Shown here one piece after another: positions 18,564 through 26,987 of a DNA stretch of 64,000 nucleotides. How positions within the stretch are numbered: the first letter of the stretch is position 1; each line of letters begins with the position of its first letter. The notes under the pieces are model-generated. The model did not search any database. It worked only from the letters and a program-made list of their open reading frames with translations, and was not told the DNA's origin. The DNA is from Winogradskyella sediminis (GTDB taxonomy: Bacteria > Bacteroidota > Bacteroidia > Flavobacteriales > Flavobacteriaceae), in contig NZ_QUNH01000001.1 in assembly GCF_003387355.1 (NCBI RefSeq), positions 506,023-570,022 on the forward strand, given 5' to 3'. The translations under genes were made by a program, and so were the position numbers.

Positions 18564-19460
18564 CTAGACTTTCTTAATCATTACGTTCCACTCCAAACTA
18601 TAGCTGTCATTTGCGTTCAGCACTTGCAGTCCTGTTTTATTATTAAAACTATCTGAAACACCTGTCATAGGTTCAATGGCTATAATATTAGGGTCATTTG
18701 GTGTATATAGCTGTAAAAAATTCTCCTCACTAGAGGATTTAATAATTACATTATACTGAGGGGTTAGAAATTTTATAACATTATTTTCAAGCGCATAGGC
18801 ATCATCCAATTTTTTATCCTTAACCTGAAATGGCATTACCATTTTAAAATCTGCTGTACCTGTTGTGATATTCTGATGGTCTTGTAAAAAACACTTACTA
18901 CTACTATAATCCATAAAACTTTCAGTTAAATTGGAACTCGTAAAATAAGGATGCCACCCCAAAGTGAATGGAAATGGTTTTTTATCTTTATTTAAAATAT
19001 CAACTTTAATTTTTATGCCTTCTGAACTTAACACATACGTTATTTTTATTTCATATTTAAATGGAAATCCAGTTGTAGGATAGTCTTCAATATAGCCTAA
19101 TGTTAATGTCGCCTCACCTGAAGTAAAATGCTTATCTACAACTGAAAAGTATTTATTATACACTAAACCATGTAGCGCATTGTTTTTATCCGCTTCATTA
19201 CATTGTAGATTATACGCTACACCATCAAAGTTGTAGTTTCCATCCTTTATTCTATTTGCAAAAGGAAACAAAATTGAAGACGCATAATTATCTTTATAGG
19301 TTTCCGGTTTTATCTCCGAAATGACCTCAACCTCTTCAAAAATAAACTGACTTAATCTGCCACCTTGGGTGAGACAAATATTAGCCGCTGTTTTTCCGTT
19401 GGGACTTTTCAACCTTACATAGTCTAAACCGTCCTTTGTTATGTGTGTTATTGTATACAA
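18564..19460 (-). CDS. galM: Aldose 1-epimerase (galactose mutarotase)
   Basis: The 298-aa protein has the galactose-mutarotase fold motifs: NALHGLVYNK with a conserved His, LGWHPYF with the second His, and the catalytic-type Glu in IAIEPMTGVSD near the C-terminus. It converts beta-D-galactose to the alpha anomer used by GalK. It lies 4 bp after gntR and upstream of galK, so it is part of the same transcription unit. Close relatives include LacX-type epimerases acting on other hexoses, but the operon argues for galactose. Confidence 0.9.
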   Translation of the reverse strand: MYTITHITKDGLDYVRLKSPNGKTAANICLTQGGRLSQFIFEEVEVISEIKPETYKDNYASSILFPFANRIKDGNYNFDGVAYNLQCNEADKNNALHGLVYNKYFSVVDKHFTSGEATLTLGYIEDYPTTGFPFKYEIKITYVLSSEGIKIKVDILNKDKKPFPFTLGWHPYFTSSNLTESFMDYSSSKCFLQDHQNITTGTADFKMVMPFQVKDKKLDDAYALENNVIKFLTPQYNVIIKSSSEENFLQLYTPNDPNIIAIEPMTGVSDSFNNKTGLQVLNANDSYSLEWNVMIKKV

Positions 19461-19464
19461 TTGA

Positions 19465-20463
19465 TTACAGTGATTTTCTAACTATTAAGTTATTGGGGTT
19501 TTCTATCTGAGCAAATTCATTATTTAAAATCATCTGAGCTAAACGTTTACCCATCAAATTAAAATCGGTTGAAATTGTCGTAATTCCACCTTCAACGATT
19601 TCCTTTAACAAAGAATCATTTACAGAAATAATGCCGACATCTTTAGCAATTTTCAAGTGATCTTCTTTAAGTTGTTTTATCACCCTTATCAAATCTCTAT
19701 CATCTAAAAGCATATACAATTCGTCTTTTGAGAATACTCTACCAACTAAATCGTTTATAATTTCGAATTGAAATTTATGATGAGAACAAAACATTTCAAA
19801 TCCTTCTTTAATGCCTTCAGGCTGCTTTTTATCAGCAAATAATAAAATGATTTTATTATATTTTTTAATTTGCGAAAGTCCTTCTGTGAGACCTTGATAT
19901 ATATTCTTTTTAAAATTTTGATGTACTGAAGGGTATCGAGATAACCCTTTGTGAGTCTGATCTAAAATATACACTTTATCAGTCGGAAGGTGATTAATGA
20001 AATTCTCAGTGTCTTTTAAATTAGCCGGCATAATTACATAATGGCTATACTCACCAACATTATCATGGATTAATTTATTAAAGACATCAGGATTAAAATG
20101 ATGAAAAAATATATCTACCTGTACATTTTCACCAAGAGCAGCAAGAAAAGAATTATAAAGATCTTCTTTAAAGGAATTAAGTTCATCAAATAGTAGAAAA
20201 ATCTTCTGACTCACACCTATATCTTCACTTACAACATAGTATCCTTTACCCACTACAGATTGTACAATTCCTCTTATTTTTAATTCATTAAAAGCATAAA
20301 GCACTGTATCTCTAGAAAGCGCATACTGGTTTTTTACACTATTTAAGGAAGGCAGCTTATCGCCTTTTTTTAAAGTACCATTAATAATTGCATCTTCAAT
20401 TGATGCAATTATTTGCTTGTACTTAGGTGTACCTGTATTTTCTTTTATTGACACAATTCCCAT
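19465..20463 (-). CDS. GntR-family regulator with periplasmic-binding-protein-like sensor
   Basis: The 332-aa protein has an N-terminal GntR winged helix (PKYKQIIASIEDAIINGTLKKGDKLPSLNSVKNQYALSRDTV is spread over residues 13-58) and a C-terminal LacI/PBP1-type effector domain (for example VYILDQTHKGLSRYPSV, ISVNDSLLKEIVEGGITTIS). This domain combination is common for sugar regulators in Bacteroidota. It is the first gene of the gal operon and divergent from galE, with one palindromic site between them, so autoregulation and control of both units is likely. The start at 20463 is only four bases from a -7 box, suggesting a leaderless or nearly leaderless mRNA. The effector is presumably galactose or a derivative (inference). 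Confidence 0.9.
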   Translation of the reverse strand: MGIVSIKENTGTPKYKQIIASIEDAIINGTLKKGDKLPSLNSVKNQYALSRDTVLYAFNELKIRGIVQSVVGKGYYVVSEDIGVSQKIFLLFDELNSFKEDLYNSFLAALGENVQVDIFFHHFNPDVFNKLIHDNVGEYSHYVIMPANLKDTENFINHLPTDKVYILDQTHKGLSRYPSVHQNFKKNIYQGLTEGLSQIKKYNKIILLFADKKQPEGIKEGFEMFCSHHKFQFEIINDLVGRVFSKDELYMLLDDRDLIRVIKQLKEDHLKIAKDVGIISVNDSLLKEIVEGGITTISTDFNLMGKRLAQMILNNEFAQIENPNNLIVRKSL

Positions 20464-20467
20464 GAAA

Positions 20468-20498
20468 CAAATATAAAATAAATTTCAAATAAAACAAA
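20468..20498 (-). promoter_or_regulatory. Promoter of the gntR-galMKT operon
   Basis: Read on the minus strand, TTTG (20498-20495), a 19-bp spacer and TATATTTG (20475-20468) match the Bacteroidota consensus TTTG-N19-TAnnTTTG. Only four bases separate the -7 box from the gntR ATG (20463-20461), so transcription should begin at or near the start codon. The -33 element touches the adjoining palindromic operator. Confidence 0.75.
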
Positions 20499-20513
20499 CT
20501 GGTAGGTACTAGT
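20498..20513. promoter_or_regulatory. Palindromic operator between gntR and galE
   Basis: The sequence ACTGGTA-GG-TACTAGT is a 7-bp inverted repeat with one mismatch. It abuts the -33 element of the gntR promoter and lies 57 bp upstream of galE. It is the best candidate binding site for the adjacent GntR regulator and could control both divergent units. Confidence 0.65.
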
Positions 20514-20570
20514 ATGTTTTTTTAAATATACCTTATAAATTAGTGACCTCATTCTTTTAACATAAACCAA

Positions 20571-21599
20571 ATGAAAACTAAAATTATTGTAACTGGAGGC
20601 TGTGGCTATATTGGCTCACATACTGTAATAGAATTAATTACATCGCAATTTGACGTCGTTATTTTTGACGATTTCTCTAATTCTTCTAAACAAACCCTTG
20701 AACGCATTTTTAAAATTACAGGTATAGCTCCAACCTTTATAGAGGTTGATTTAAAAGATTACGACGCTACGTTCAAAGCTTTTGAAACTCATAAAGACGC
20801 TAATGGTGTTATTCATTTCGCTGCACATAAAGCGGTAGGCGAATCTGTTAACAAACCTTTAATGTACTACAAAAACAATCTTTACTCTTTAATAAACACT
20901 TTAGAATCTCAGAGCACATTAGGTATTAGTAATTTTATATTTTCATCTTCAGCGACGGTGTATGGCACACCCAATACGTTACCTATAACGGAAGAAAACG
21001 ACACACAGCGTCCTTTTTCACCTTATGGAAACACTAAAAAAATAGCAGAAGAAATACTAGATGACTTCACAAAAAGTAACACTTCATTTTCTGCAATTTC
21101 ATTAAGATACTTTAACCCAATAGGCGCACATGATTCTGGCGAAATTGGCGAACTACCTAACGGAATCCCCAATAATTTGATGCCTTACATCACACAAACC
21201 GCTGCAGGAGTACGAGAAAAACTCATGGTTTACGGAAATGACTATCCTACAAAGGACGGCACTCCTATTAGAGATTACATACACGTGGTAGATTTAGCAA
21301 AAGCTCACGTCCTTGCTGTAAAACGTTTAATAAATCATCAACAAGAAAAGCCACTTGAATATTTTAATCTCGGCACAGGCATTGGTTATTCGGTCTTAGA
21401 TGTTATAAATACTTTTGAGAACGCAACAGGTTGCAAACTTAACTATGAAATTACAGAAAGACGAGACGGAGATGTCCCTCAACTATACGCAGCTACCAAT
21501 CTAGCTAAAGAAAAGTTAGGATGGACCGCGGTAAAAAATTTAGATGATATGATAAGTTCTTCTTGGACTTGGGAACAAAACCTGAGAAATGAAAATTAA
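20571..21599 (+). CDS. galE: UDP-glucose 4-epimerase
   Basis: The 342-aa short-chain dehydrogenase-type epimerase has the NAD-binding GGCGYIGSHT at the N-terminus, SSSATVYG as the catalytic Ser/Thr region, and SPYGNTKK with the YxxxK pair. The GalE-type tail includes GTGIGYSVLDVI and RRDGDVPQLYA. It interconverts UDP-galactose and UDP-glucose, closing the Leloir cycle with GalK and GalT. It is divergent from gntR, sharing the operator at 20498-20513, and is followed 8 bp later by a truncated lacI-like gene. Confidence 0.97.
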   Translation: MKTKIIVTGGCGYIGSHTVIELITSQFDVVIFDDFSNSSKQTLERIFKITGIAPTFIEVDLKDYDATFKAFETHKDANGVIHFAAHKAVGESVNKPLMYYKNNLYSLINTLESQSTLGISNFIFSSSATVYGTPNTLPITEENDTQRPFSPYGNTKKIAEEILDDFTKSNTSFSAISLRYFNPIGAHDSGEIGELPNGIPNNLMPYITQTAAGVREKLMVYGNDYPTKDGTPIRDYIHVVDLAKAHVLAVKRLINHQQEKPLEYFNLGTGIGYSVLDVINTFENATGCKLNYEITERRDGDVPQLYAATNLAKEKLGWTAVKNLDDMISSSWTWEQNLRNEN

Positions 21600-21607
21600 T
21601 AGCAATT

Positions 21608-22222
21608 ATGATTCAACCTAAAACAACATTATCTGAAATATCAAAAGCACTAAATCTATCTGTATCTACAATCTCAAAATCACTGTCAGATAGTGCAGAA
21701 ATAAGTATAACTACAAAGAAAAGGGTACAAGAATTTGCCAGACAATGCAATTATGTTCCCAATCATTTTGCCACAAGTTGCAGAAGAGGCTATACCAAAA
21801 CTATAGGCATAATTATACCCACCATATTAGACCCATTTTATGCTAAAGTATTCATCGGCATTGAGAAATATTTAGATCAAAATAACTATAAACTTATTGT
21901 ATCTATATCTGACGAATCAATTGAAAAAGAATCAAAAAATCTAACAAAAATGGGTGATGGTTCTGTGGATGGTATAATTATCTACACAACTAAAGAGACT
22001 GAATTACGCAACGACTATAGTCATATAGACTTATTCACTAAAAAACGTAAACCTGTACTAACTTTTGATAGACCTCATGAAATGATTGATAATAATACAA
22101 TCATAGACCACTTGGAAACTGAAAACCTAGGCACTGAAGCAGCCAAGCTTATTTTAAAAAGAATAAAGAATGCTGAAATCAATCACTATCGCAGAAAAAT
22201 TAGAATAGACACCCTTACATAG
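21608..22222 (+). CDS. Truncated LacI-family regulator (possible pseudogene)
   Basis: The 204-aa product starts with a normal LacI helix-turn-helix (TLSEISKALNLSVSTISKSLSD) and hinge region, and continues into the first effector-domain half (KTIGIIIPTILDPFYAKVFIGIE, GSVDGIIIYT). LacI proteins are usually about 330-345 aa, so the C-terminal subdomain is missing. The tail NAEINHYRRKIRIDTLT does not resemble the family, and no continuation is visible in other frames before the tRNA. It sits 8 bp after galE. It may bind DNA without sensing, or it may be decaying. Confidence 0.7.
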   Translation: MIQPKTTLSEISKALNLSVSTISKSLSDSAEISITTKKRVQEFARQCNYVPNHFATSCRRGYTKTIGIIIPTILDPFYAKVFIGIEKYLDQNNYKLIVSISDESIEKESKNLTKMGDGSVDGIIIYTTKETELRNDYSHIDLFTKKRKPVLTFDRPHEMIDNNTIIDHLETENLGTEAAKLILKRIKNAEINHYRRKIRIDTLT

Positions 22223-22317
22223 AAGACATCTAACTGATTCAGATAAATAAAGAGTAATTGACAAAGTCCCCAAATCGCAATTATCAAAAGAACTTTTCTC
22301 TTCAATACAATAATCAA

Positions 22318-22347
22318 AAAAGCCTCTACATTTCTGTAAAGGCTTTT
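22318..22347. terminator. Bidirectional hairpin terminator
   Basis: AAAAGCCT pairs with AGGCTTTT, with an inner TACA/TGTA pairing around a TTTC loop and one internal mismatch. A-rich and T-rich flanks allow use from both sides. It lies between the truncated lacI gene (plus) and the 3' end of the tRNA-Asn gene (minus). Confidence 0.75.
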
Positions 22348-22359
22348 AATTTAAATAAG

Positions 22360-22433
22360 CTCCTCTTCTTAGGCTCGAACTAAGGACCCTCTGATTAACA
22401 GTCAGATGCTCTAACCAACTGAGCTAAAGAGGA
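22360..22433 (-). tRNA. tRNA-Asn (GTT)
   Basis: Read on the minus strand, TCCTCTT pairs with AAGAGGA to form the acceptor stem. The D-arm contains AGCTCAGTTGGTTAGAGC, the anticodon loop CTGTTAA carries GTT, and the T-arm has GTTCGAGCC. The discriminator base is G and CCA is not encoded. A hairpin terminator follows at 22347-22318. Confidence 0.96.
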
Positions 22434-22516
22434 AGGTTATTTTTCGCGTTAGCGGATGCAAATATATACAGTATTTTCATTTATACAAAATGAATTATTA
22501 TTTTTTTTTAAAAAAA

Positions 22517-23860
22517 TTAATTTGTGAGTGCTTTAAAAATATCATTACCGTTGGCAAACAGCACTAATGCTATTAAAATAAAGAATCCAATGACCTGTGC
22601 ACGCTCTAAAAACTTTTCGCTCGGCTTCTTGCCAGATATCATTTCAAATAATAAAAACACCACGTGACCACCATCTAATGCAGGTATAGGTAATAAATTA
22701 AGAATCCCTAACATAATAGATAAAAACGCCGTTAAACCCCAGAAATCTTGCCAAATCCATTGATCAGGGAACACATCGAAAATCGCTTTAAAGCCACCGA
22801 CACCTTTATATGCACCTGTACTTGGTGTAAATATTTTTCCTAATTGATCAAAATAACCAGAAACCTGTTCTTTAAATTTATCTACACCTCCACCAAAACT
22901 TTCTAAAAAGGTATAGTCTTTATGAATGATGTCAAAATATCCTAACTCTGCAAATCTAGAATTATGCGATGCAGGAAAAACACCCATTTTACCATCTCCA
23001 TTAACTTTTAGCGTCGTATTTACTTTTTCTTCTCCTCTTAAAAACGTAGCGTTTATGGATTGATTTTTATAATTCAGTAAGGTTGACTCAACTTGATCAA
23101 AATAACGTAACTCATTACCGTTTACTGAAAGTAAAATATCACCTTTTTCTAAGTTAGCTCCTTTATTTAAGGATGAATCTGGCACACTACCAACCATAAA
23201 TGGAATTCTTAACTTAAAAGTTCCATTCTTTCTTTCGGCAGATGATAGCTGGCCTAAAAAATCTTTTGGAAGCACAATTTCCTTCTTCTCACCTGCTCTT
23301 TCTATCGCATACTTCTCTCCATTAACTAAATTTTTCTTTACGTCATAATAGGTGTCTACCTTCTCATCATTAATAGCTAATATTTTATCACCATTTTTAA
23401 AACCAACGTTTAGAAGCAATTCGTTTTCAATCCAAAAACCATCTTTCATACTGTCTGTTGTAACATCAGTATCTCCATAAGTAAATGAAACGGCCACATA
23501 AATAACATATGCCAAAATAAAATTCACCGTAACACCACCAAGCATAATAATTAGACGTTGCCAAGCTGGTTTAGAACGAAATTCCCAAGGTTGTGGTGGT
23601 TGAGCCATTTGCTCTTTGTCCATACTCTCATCAATCATTCCGGCGATTTTAACATAACCTCCAAGTGGCAACCACCCAATACCATATACAGTTTCACCAA
23701 TTTTCTTTTTAAATAATGAAAACTTAACATCAAAAAAGAGGTAAAATTTTTCAACTTTAGTCTTAAAAAGTTTTGCCGGAATAAAGTGCCCTAGCTCATG
23801 AAGCACAATCAGCAAAGACAAACTGAGTAGAAATTGAGATATTTTTATAATAAATTCCAT
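22517..23860 (-). CDS. rseP: RIP metalloprotease (site-2 protease)
   Basis: The 447-aa inner-membrane protein has the zinc motif HELGH (His21, Glu22, His25) in the first transmembrane helix and a C-terminal PALDGGHV motif giving the third ligand. In between are PDZ-like segments (NEKVDTYYDV; NKGANLEKGDILLSVNG). RseP cleaves transmembrane anti-sigma factors and remnant signal peptides. A -7 box (TACTTTTG, 23893-23886) lies about 25 bp upstream of the start. It is a single gene, with a tRNA downstream and a convergent-free gap upstream. Confidence 0.95.
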   Translation of the reverse strand: MEFIIKISQFLLSLSLLIVLHELGHFIPAKLFKTKVEKFYLFFDVKFSLFKKKIGETVYGIGWLPLGGYVKIAGMIDESMDKEQMAQPPQPWEFRSKPAWQRLIIMLGGVTVNFILAYVIYVAVSFTYGDTDVTTDSMKDGFWIENELLLNVGFKNGDKILAINDEKVDTYYDVKKNLVNGEKYAIERAGEKKEIVLPKDFLGQLSSAERKNGTFKLRIPFMVGSVPDSSLNKGANLEKGDILLSVNGNELRYFDQVESTLLNYKNQSINATFLRGEEKVNTTLKVNGDGKMGVFPASHNSRFAELGYFDIIHKDYTFLESFGGGVDKFKEQVSGYFDQLGKIFTPSTGAYKGVGGFKAIFDVFPDQWIWQDFWGLTAFLSIMLGILNLLPIPALDGGHVVFLLFEMISGKKPSEKFLERAQVIGFFILIALVLFANGNDIFKALTN

Positions 23861-23885
23861 GTAATTTTTTTCAAATTTCGATTTG

Positions 23886-23893
23886 CAAAAGTA
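23886..23893 (-). promoter_or_regulatory. -7 box upstream of rseP
   Basis: On the minus strand the sequence TACTTTTG matches TAnnTTTG, 25 bases upstream of the rseP start. No well-spaced -33 element was found. Confidence 0.5.
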
Positions 23894-23955
23894 ATGTATT
23901 TATCTCAAACGTATATTCAAAAAAAACTTAGCAATACGTTAAAGTAGTACCTTAT

Positions 23956-25896
23956 CTATATTTTTATAACCTTTTTATTAATTATTTTATTCTCGGTTTC
24001 AATTTTTAAAAATAGTAAACCTGGTGCGATTGTACTTAAATTAACTTGAGACCTCCAACGATCCTGTAACAATAACTGCCCCAAACTATTATAAACCTTA
24101 ATCGTTTTCACTTCTAGATGCTCTGGCTTTTCAAAATGTAAAATTGAGTTTGTAGGACTAGGGTAAACTAAAATATTGGCAGTAAAATCAACGTCTGGTA
24201 CGCTTAAAGTTGCTGCGTTGTTTTTTGAAATTAAATGATAATCAGGATCAATTAACACCTCTTGAATTGTAAAATTAACCGTTTCAAAAAACTGCTGATT
24301 ATCAACGGTGTGATTTAAAACAAGATCTAAGGTTTCACCTAAGGTTCCTATAACTCTAATGGGAAGATGAGCTTCGAAAAAAGAAACCGACGGATCACTT
24401 TGGGTTTGCAACACTTCTAACTGTAATTGATTATTATCTTGATGCCAGTTTACTGTATAACTTGGGTAGCCTTCATTGTAAATCCAATCCTCAAAAAAAC
24501 CACTTAAATCTTCACCTGTGGTTACCTCCATAACATTTATAAAATCTGCTGTCTTGGCATAATCAAATGCTAATTCTGGCGTATCTAAATAATTCTGCAA
24601 GCCTTGGTAGAAGTCTGCATCACCTAGTTGCTGTCTTAACATATGTAAAACCATAGCACCTTTATTGTAAGATAAACGACTATTAAAAATCCTATTTACA
24701 CTTGTGGTATCTTGATCTGTTAGATAGACAGCACCTCCTGGTTGCGAGGTAATACTAGATACAGTCTGCTGTCTCCAGGATTTAAAGCTTGAAGCTCCGT
24801 CTAAACCTTCAATTACTAAACCAGATAAGTAGGTTGCAAAACCTTCATTTAACCAAATATCCTTCCAACTTCCACAGGTTATTTTATTTCCAAACCATTG
24901 ATGTGCTAATTCGTGCGCAATAAGCCCTCTATTAAAAGACCCCATAAATGAAACTGTAGTATGCTCCATACCACCTCCCCAACCAAATTGTGCATGACCA
25001 TATTTTTCATCTGCAAATGGATATTCTTCAAACAAATTTGTAAAAAGATTCATAATATTTACCGTAACTCCTGTGTTTGCTTGGGCATAAGCTAAATCTT
25101 CAGGATAAACATAATTTACAATAGGAAAAGGATTGCCATTATTTGGCACTTCATGTGAATAGACATCATAATTAGTAACCGCAACAGCAATTAAATATGC
25201 CGGAATAAGGTGACCGTGTTTAAAATGTGTGGTTTTCTCAGATCCATCTATCAACTGACTTTGTTCTACGCCATTGGATACAGCAACATACTCCTTGTTT
25301 AATGGATTTAATACAGGAGTAGTGATATAGACATCTATAGCATCTATTTTATCATTTAAATCTTGTTTACAAGGCCACCAACCTTTGGCTCCATATGGTT
25401 CTGACAGCGTCCAAATTACAGGATCATTATCCGAACCATGTGTAGTTTGCTCAAAAGAACCAAAACCTGAACTAACAGGATTTCCAGAGTAGCTTATGGT
25501 TAATGAATCTATAATCCCTTCAGCCTGAACGGTAGGTAAGGTTATAATTAACTCGTCATCCGAATTTTGACTATAACTTAAACTCGTGCCACGTTGAAGT
25601 ACTTGAGAAACCATCATATTATCAGCCAAATCAAAGGTAATTTCCGTCATCGCCTCTTTCGCTTCAAAATACGTGGTTACATCACCAGAAATCTCTGCTA
25701 CGGAGGGATCAATGTTCAATTCTAACCGGTGATATTTAACATCATAATTTCCAGTATTAAAATTTTGAGTATTCATCATTTGGCGCAATGCTGTATTGGC
25801 TTCAGACGAACGAATGGCATTTAAAGTCTCGTGGTAATCTTGTGCATTTAATTGTATAGAAAATAATAGAAGTAAACAGATAATAAATGGCTTCAC
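23956..25896 (-). CDS. M1-family zinc aminopeptidase secreted by type IX secretion
   Basis: The 646-aa protein starts with a signal peptide (about residues 1-19). The M1 motifs are GGGMEH (308-312), the zinc site HELAH (His328, Glu329, His332) and the third ligand Glu351 in WLNEGFATY. A final region from about residue 573 (VYPSPTNSILHFE, IKVYNSLGQLLLQ, LFLKIETENKIINKKVIKI) is a type A T9SS sorting domain, so the enzyme should reach the cell surface or medium. It cleaves N-terminal residues from peptides. It is transcribed alone and divergently from the SCO1-like gene. Confidence 0.95.
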   Translation of the reverse strand: MKPFIICLLLLFSIQLNAQDYHETLNAIRSSEANTALRQMMNTQNFNTGNYDVKYHRLELNIDPSVAEISGDVTTYFEAKEAMTEITFDLADNMMVSQVLQRGTSLSYSQNSDDELIITLPTVQAEGIIDSLTISYSGNPVSSGFGSFEQTTHGSDNDPVIWTLSEPYGAKGWWPCKQDLNDKIDAIDVYITTPVLNPLNKEYVAVSNGVEQSQLIDGSEKTTHFKHGHLIPAYLIAVAVTNYDVYSHEVPNNGNPFPIVNYVYPEDLAYAQANTGVTVNIMNLFTNLFEEYPFADEKYGHAQFGWGGGMEHTTVSFMGSFNRGLIAHELAHQWFGNKITCGSWKDIWLNEGFATYLSGLVIEGLDGASSFKSWRQQTVSSITSQPGGAVYLTDQDTTSVNRIFNSRLSYNKGAMVLHMLRQQLGDADFYQGLQNYLDTPELAFDYAKTADFINVMEVTTGEDLSGFFEDWIYNEGYPSYTVNWHQDNNQLQLEVLQTQSDPSVSFFEAHLPIRVIGTLGETLDLVLNHTVDNQQFFETVNFTIQEVLIDPDYHLISKNNAATLSVPDVDFTANILVYPSPTNSILHFEKPEHLEVKTIKVYNSLGQLLLQDRWRSQVNLSTIAPGLLFLKIETENKIINKKVIKI

Positions 25897-25981
25897 AATA
25901 GTCGTTTTAATGTTAAAAATAAAGCTTTTCTTGAGTTTCAGTCGTATTTTTACACCACAATTATCTTTTAATACATACCTG

Positions 25982-26662
25982 ATGTCTTTTCTTTCATTTT
26001 TTAGAGGTTACAAAAACTTCGGCATATTCTTCACCATCCTTTGTATAATCATCATAACAATTATCTATAACATCTTAAATGTTAAACAACCTTTACCAAT
26101 TTATCAACCCGGTATGGTGAGCGAAGAGCTTGTAGATAGCACCATTCAATACAAATTAAAATATCACAAAATTGCAGATTTCAGTTTAACCAATCAAAAT
26201 GGAGAAACGGTAACGCAAAACAACTATAAAGACAAAATTTATGTTGCCGATTTCTTTTTTACGACCTGCCAGACTATTTGCCCCATTATGACAGATCATA
26301 TGGAACAAATCCAAAACGAAATTATTAATGATAATGAAGTAATGCTACTCTCACATTCCGTAACACCAAAAATTGATCGTGTTGCACAATTAAAAAAATA
26401 CGCCAGAGAAAAAGGTGTTATAGATAGAAAATGGAATTTAGTGACTGGTGATAAAAAACAAATCTACGAACTCGCCAGAAAAAGTTATTTAGCTGTAAAA
26501 ACAGATGGTAATGGTGATCAGTACGACATGATCCATACAGAAAATTTTATGCTCATTGATAAAAAGCGTCAAATTAGAGGCTTTTATGACGGCACAAATC
26601 CTGAGGATATCAATCAACTTTTAAAAGATATTGAAACCCTAAAATACTTCGGCGGATCCTAG
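25982..26662 (+). CDS. SCO1/SenC-family copper-binding thioredoxin-like protein
   Basis: From the start chosen here (MSFLSFFRGYKNFG) the protein has 226 aa. An N-terminal transmembrane anchor (GIFFTILCIIIITIIY) precedes a thioredoxin-like domain with the copper-binding CxxxC motif in FFFTTCQTICPIM and a later His in MIHTENFML. SCO proteins deliver copper to, or reduce, the CuA site of cytochrome oxidase. An earlier in-frame ATG at 25910 would add 24 residues that look like untranslated leader and overlap the divergent peptidase promoter region, so I prefer 25982. It precedes feoAB by about 100 bp. Confidence 0.9.
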   Translation: MSFLSFFRGYKNFGIFFTILCIIIITIIYNILNVKQPLPIYQPGMVSEELVDSTIQYKLKYHKIADFSLTNQNGETVTQNNYKDKIYVADFFFTTCQTICPIMTDHMEQIQNEIINDNEVMLLSHSVTPKIDRVAQLKKYAREKGVIDRKWNLVTGDKKQIYELARKSYLAVKTDGNGDQYDMIHTENFMLIDKKRQIRGFYDGTNPEDINQLLKDIETLKYFGGS

Positions 26663-26720
26663 TTTAACCTAGAAGTTTTAAATATTCATTGTCTCGCTTT
26701 TTACACTAATAAATTTCCAT

Positions 26721-26749
26721 TACTTTTGCTTCTTTAAAATTATTCTAAA
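26721..26749 (+). promoter_or_regulatory. feoA promoter -7 box with candidate metal-regulator site
   Basis: TACTTTTG (26721-26728) matches the -7 consensus and is 31 bp before the feoA start. A half-conserved inverted repeat TTAAAATTATTCTAAA (26734-26749) resembles the perfect TTTAGA-N4-TCTAAA site in front of the TonB receptor gene. The operator match is weak. Confidence 0.35.
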
Positions 26750-26759
26750 TAAGCAAAAG

Positions 26760-26987
26760 TTGACATTAGCAGAATTAAAACGCGGACAACAAGGCATCAT
26801 TATAGATGTATCTTCTATTCATATTCCTTTAAAACTTCTCGAAATGGGGTGTTTGCCAGGCAACAGTGTAGAGCTTGTTCAGGTGGCTCCTTTTGCAGAT
26901 CCAATGTACTTAAACATTAACGGTACACACTTGGCTATTAGAAAAGAAACGGCTATTCATATTTTAATAGAAACTGCGCATGAGTAA
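26760..26987 (+). CDS. feoA: FeoA ferrous-iron transport accessory protein
   Basis: The 75-aa SH3-like protein (TLAELKRGQQGIII, PLKLLEMGCLPGNSVELVQ, MYLNINGTHLAIRKETAIHILIE) has the usual FeoA length. The start codon is TTG at 26760: no ATG or GTG lies upstream in frame, and starting at the first ATG would remove a third of the fold. It overlaps feoB by 8 bp, so the two are coupled. FeoA assists FeoB in Fe2+ uptake. Confidence 0.92.
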   Translation: MTLAELKRGQQGIIIDVSSIHIPLKLLEMGCLPGNSVELVQVAPFADPMYLNINGTHLAIRKETAIHILIETAHE

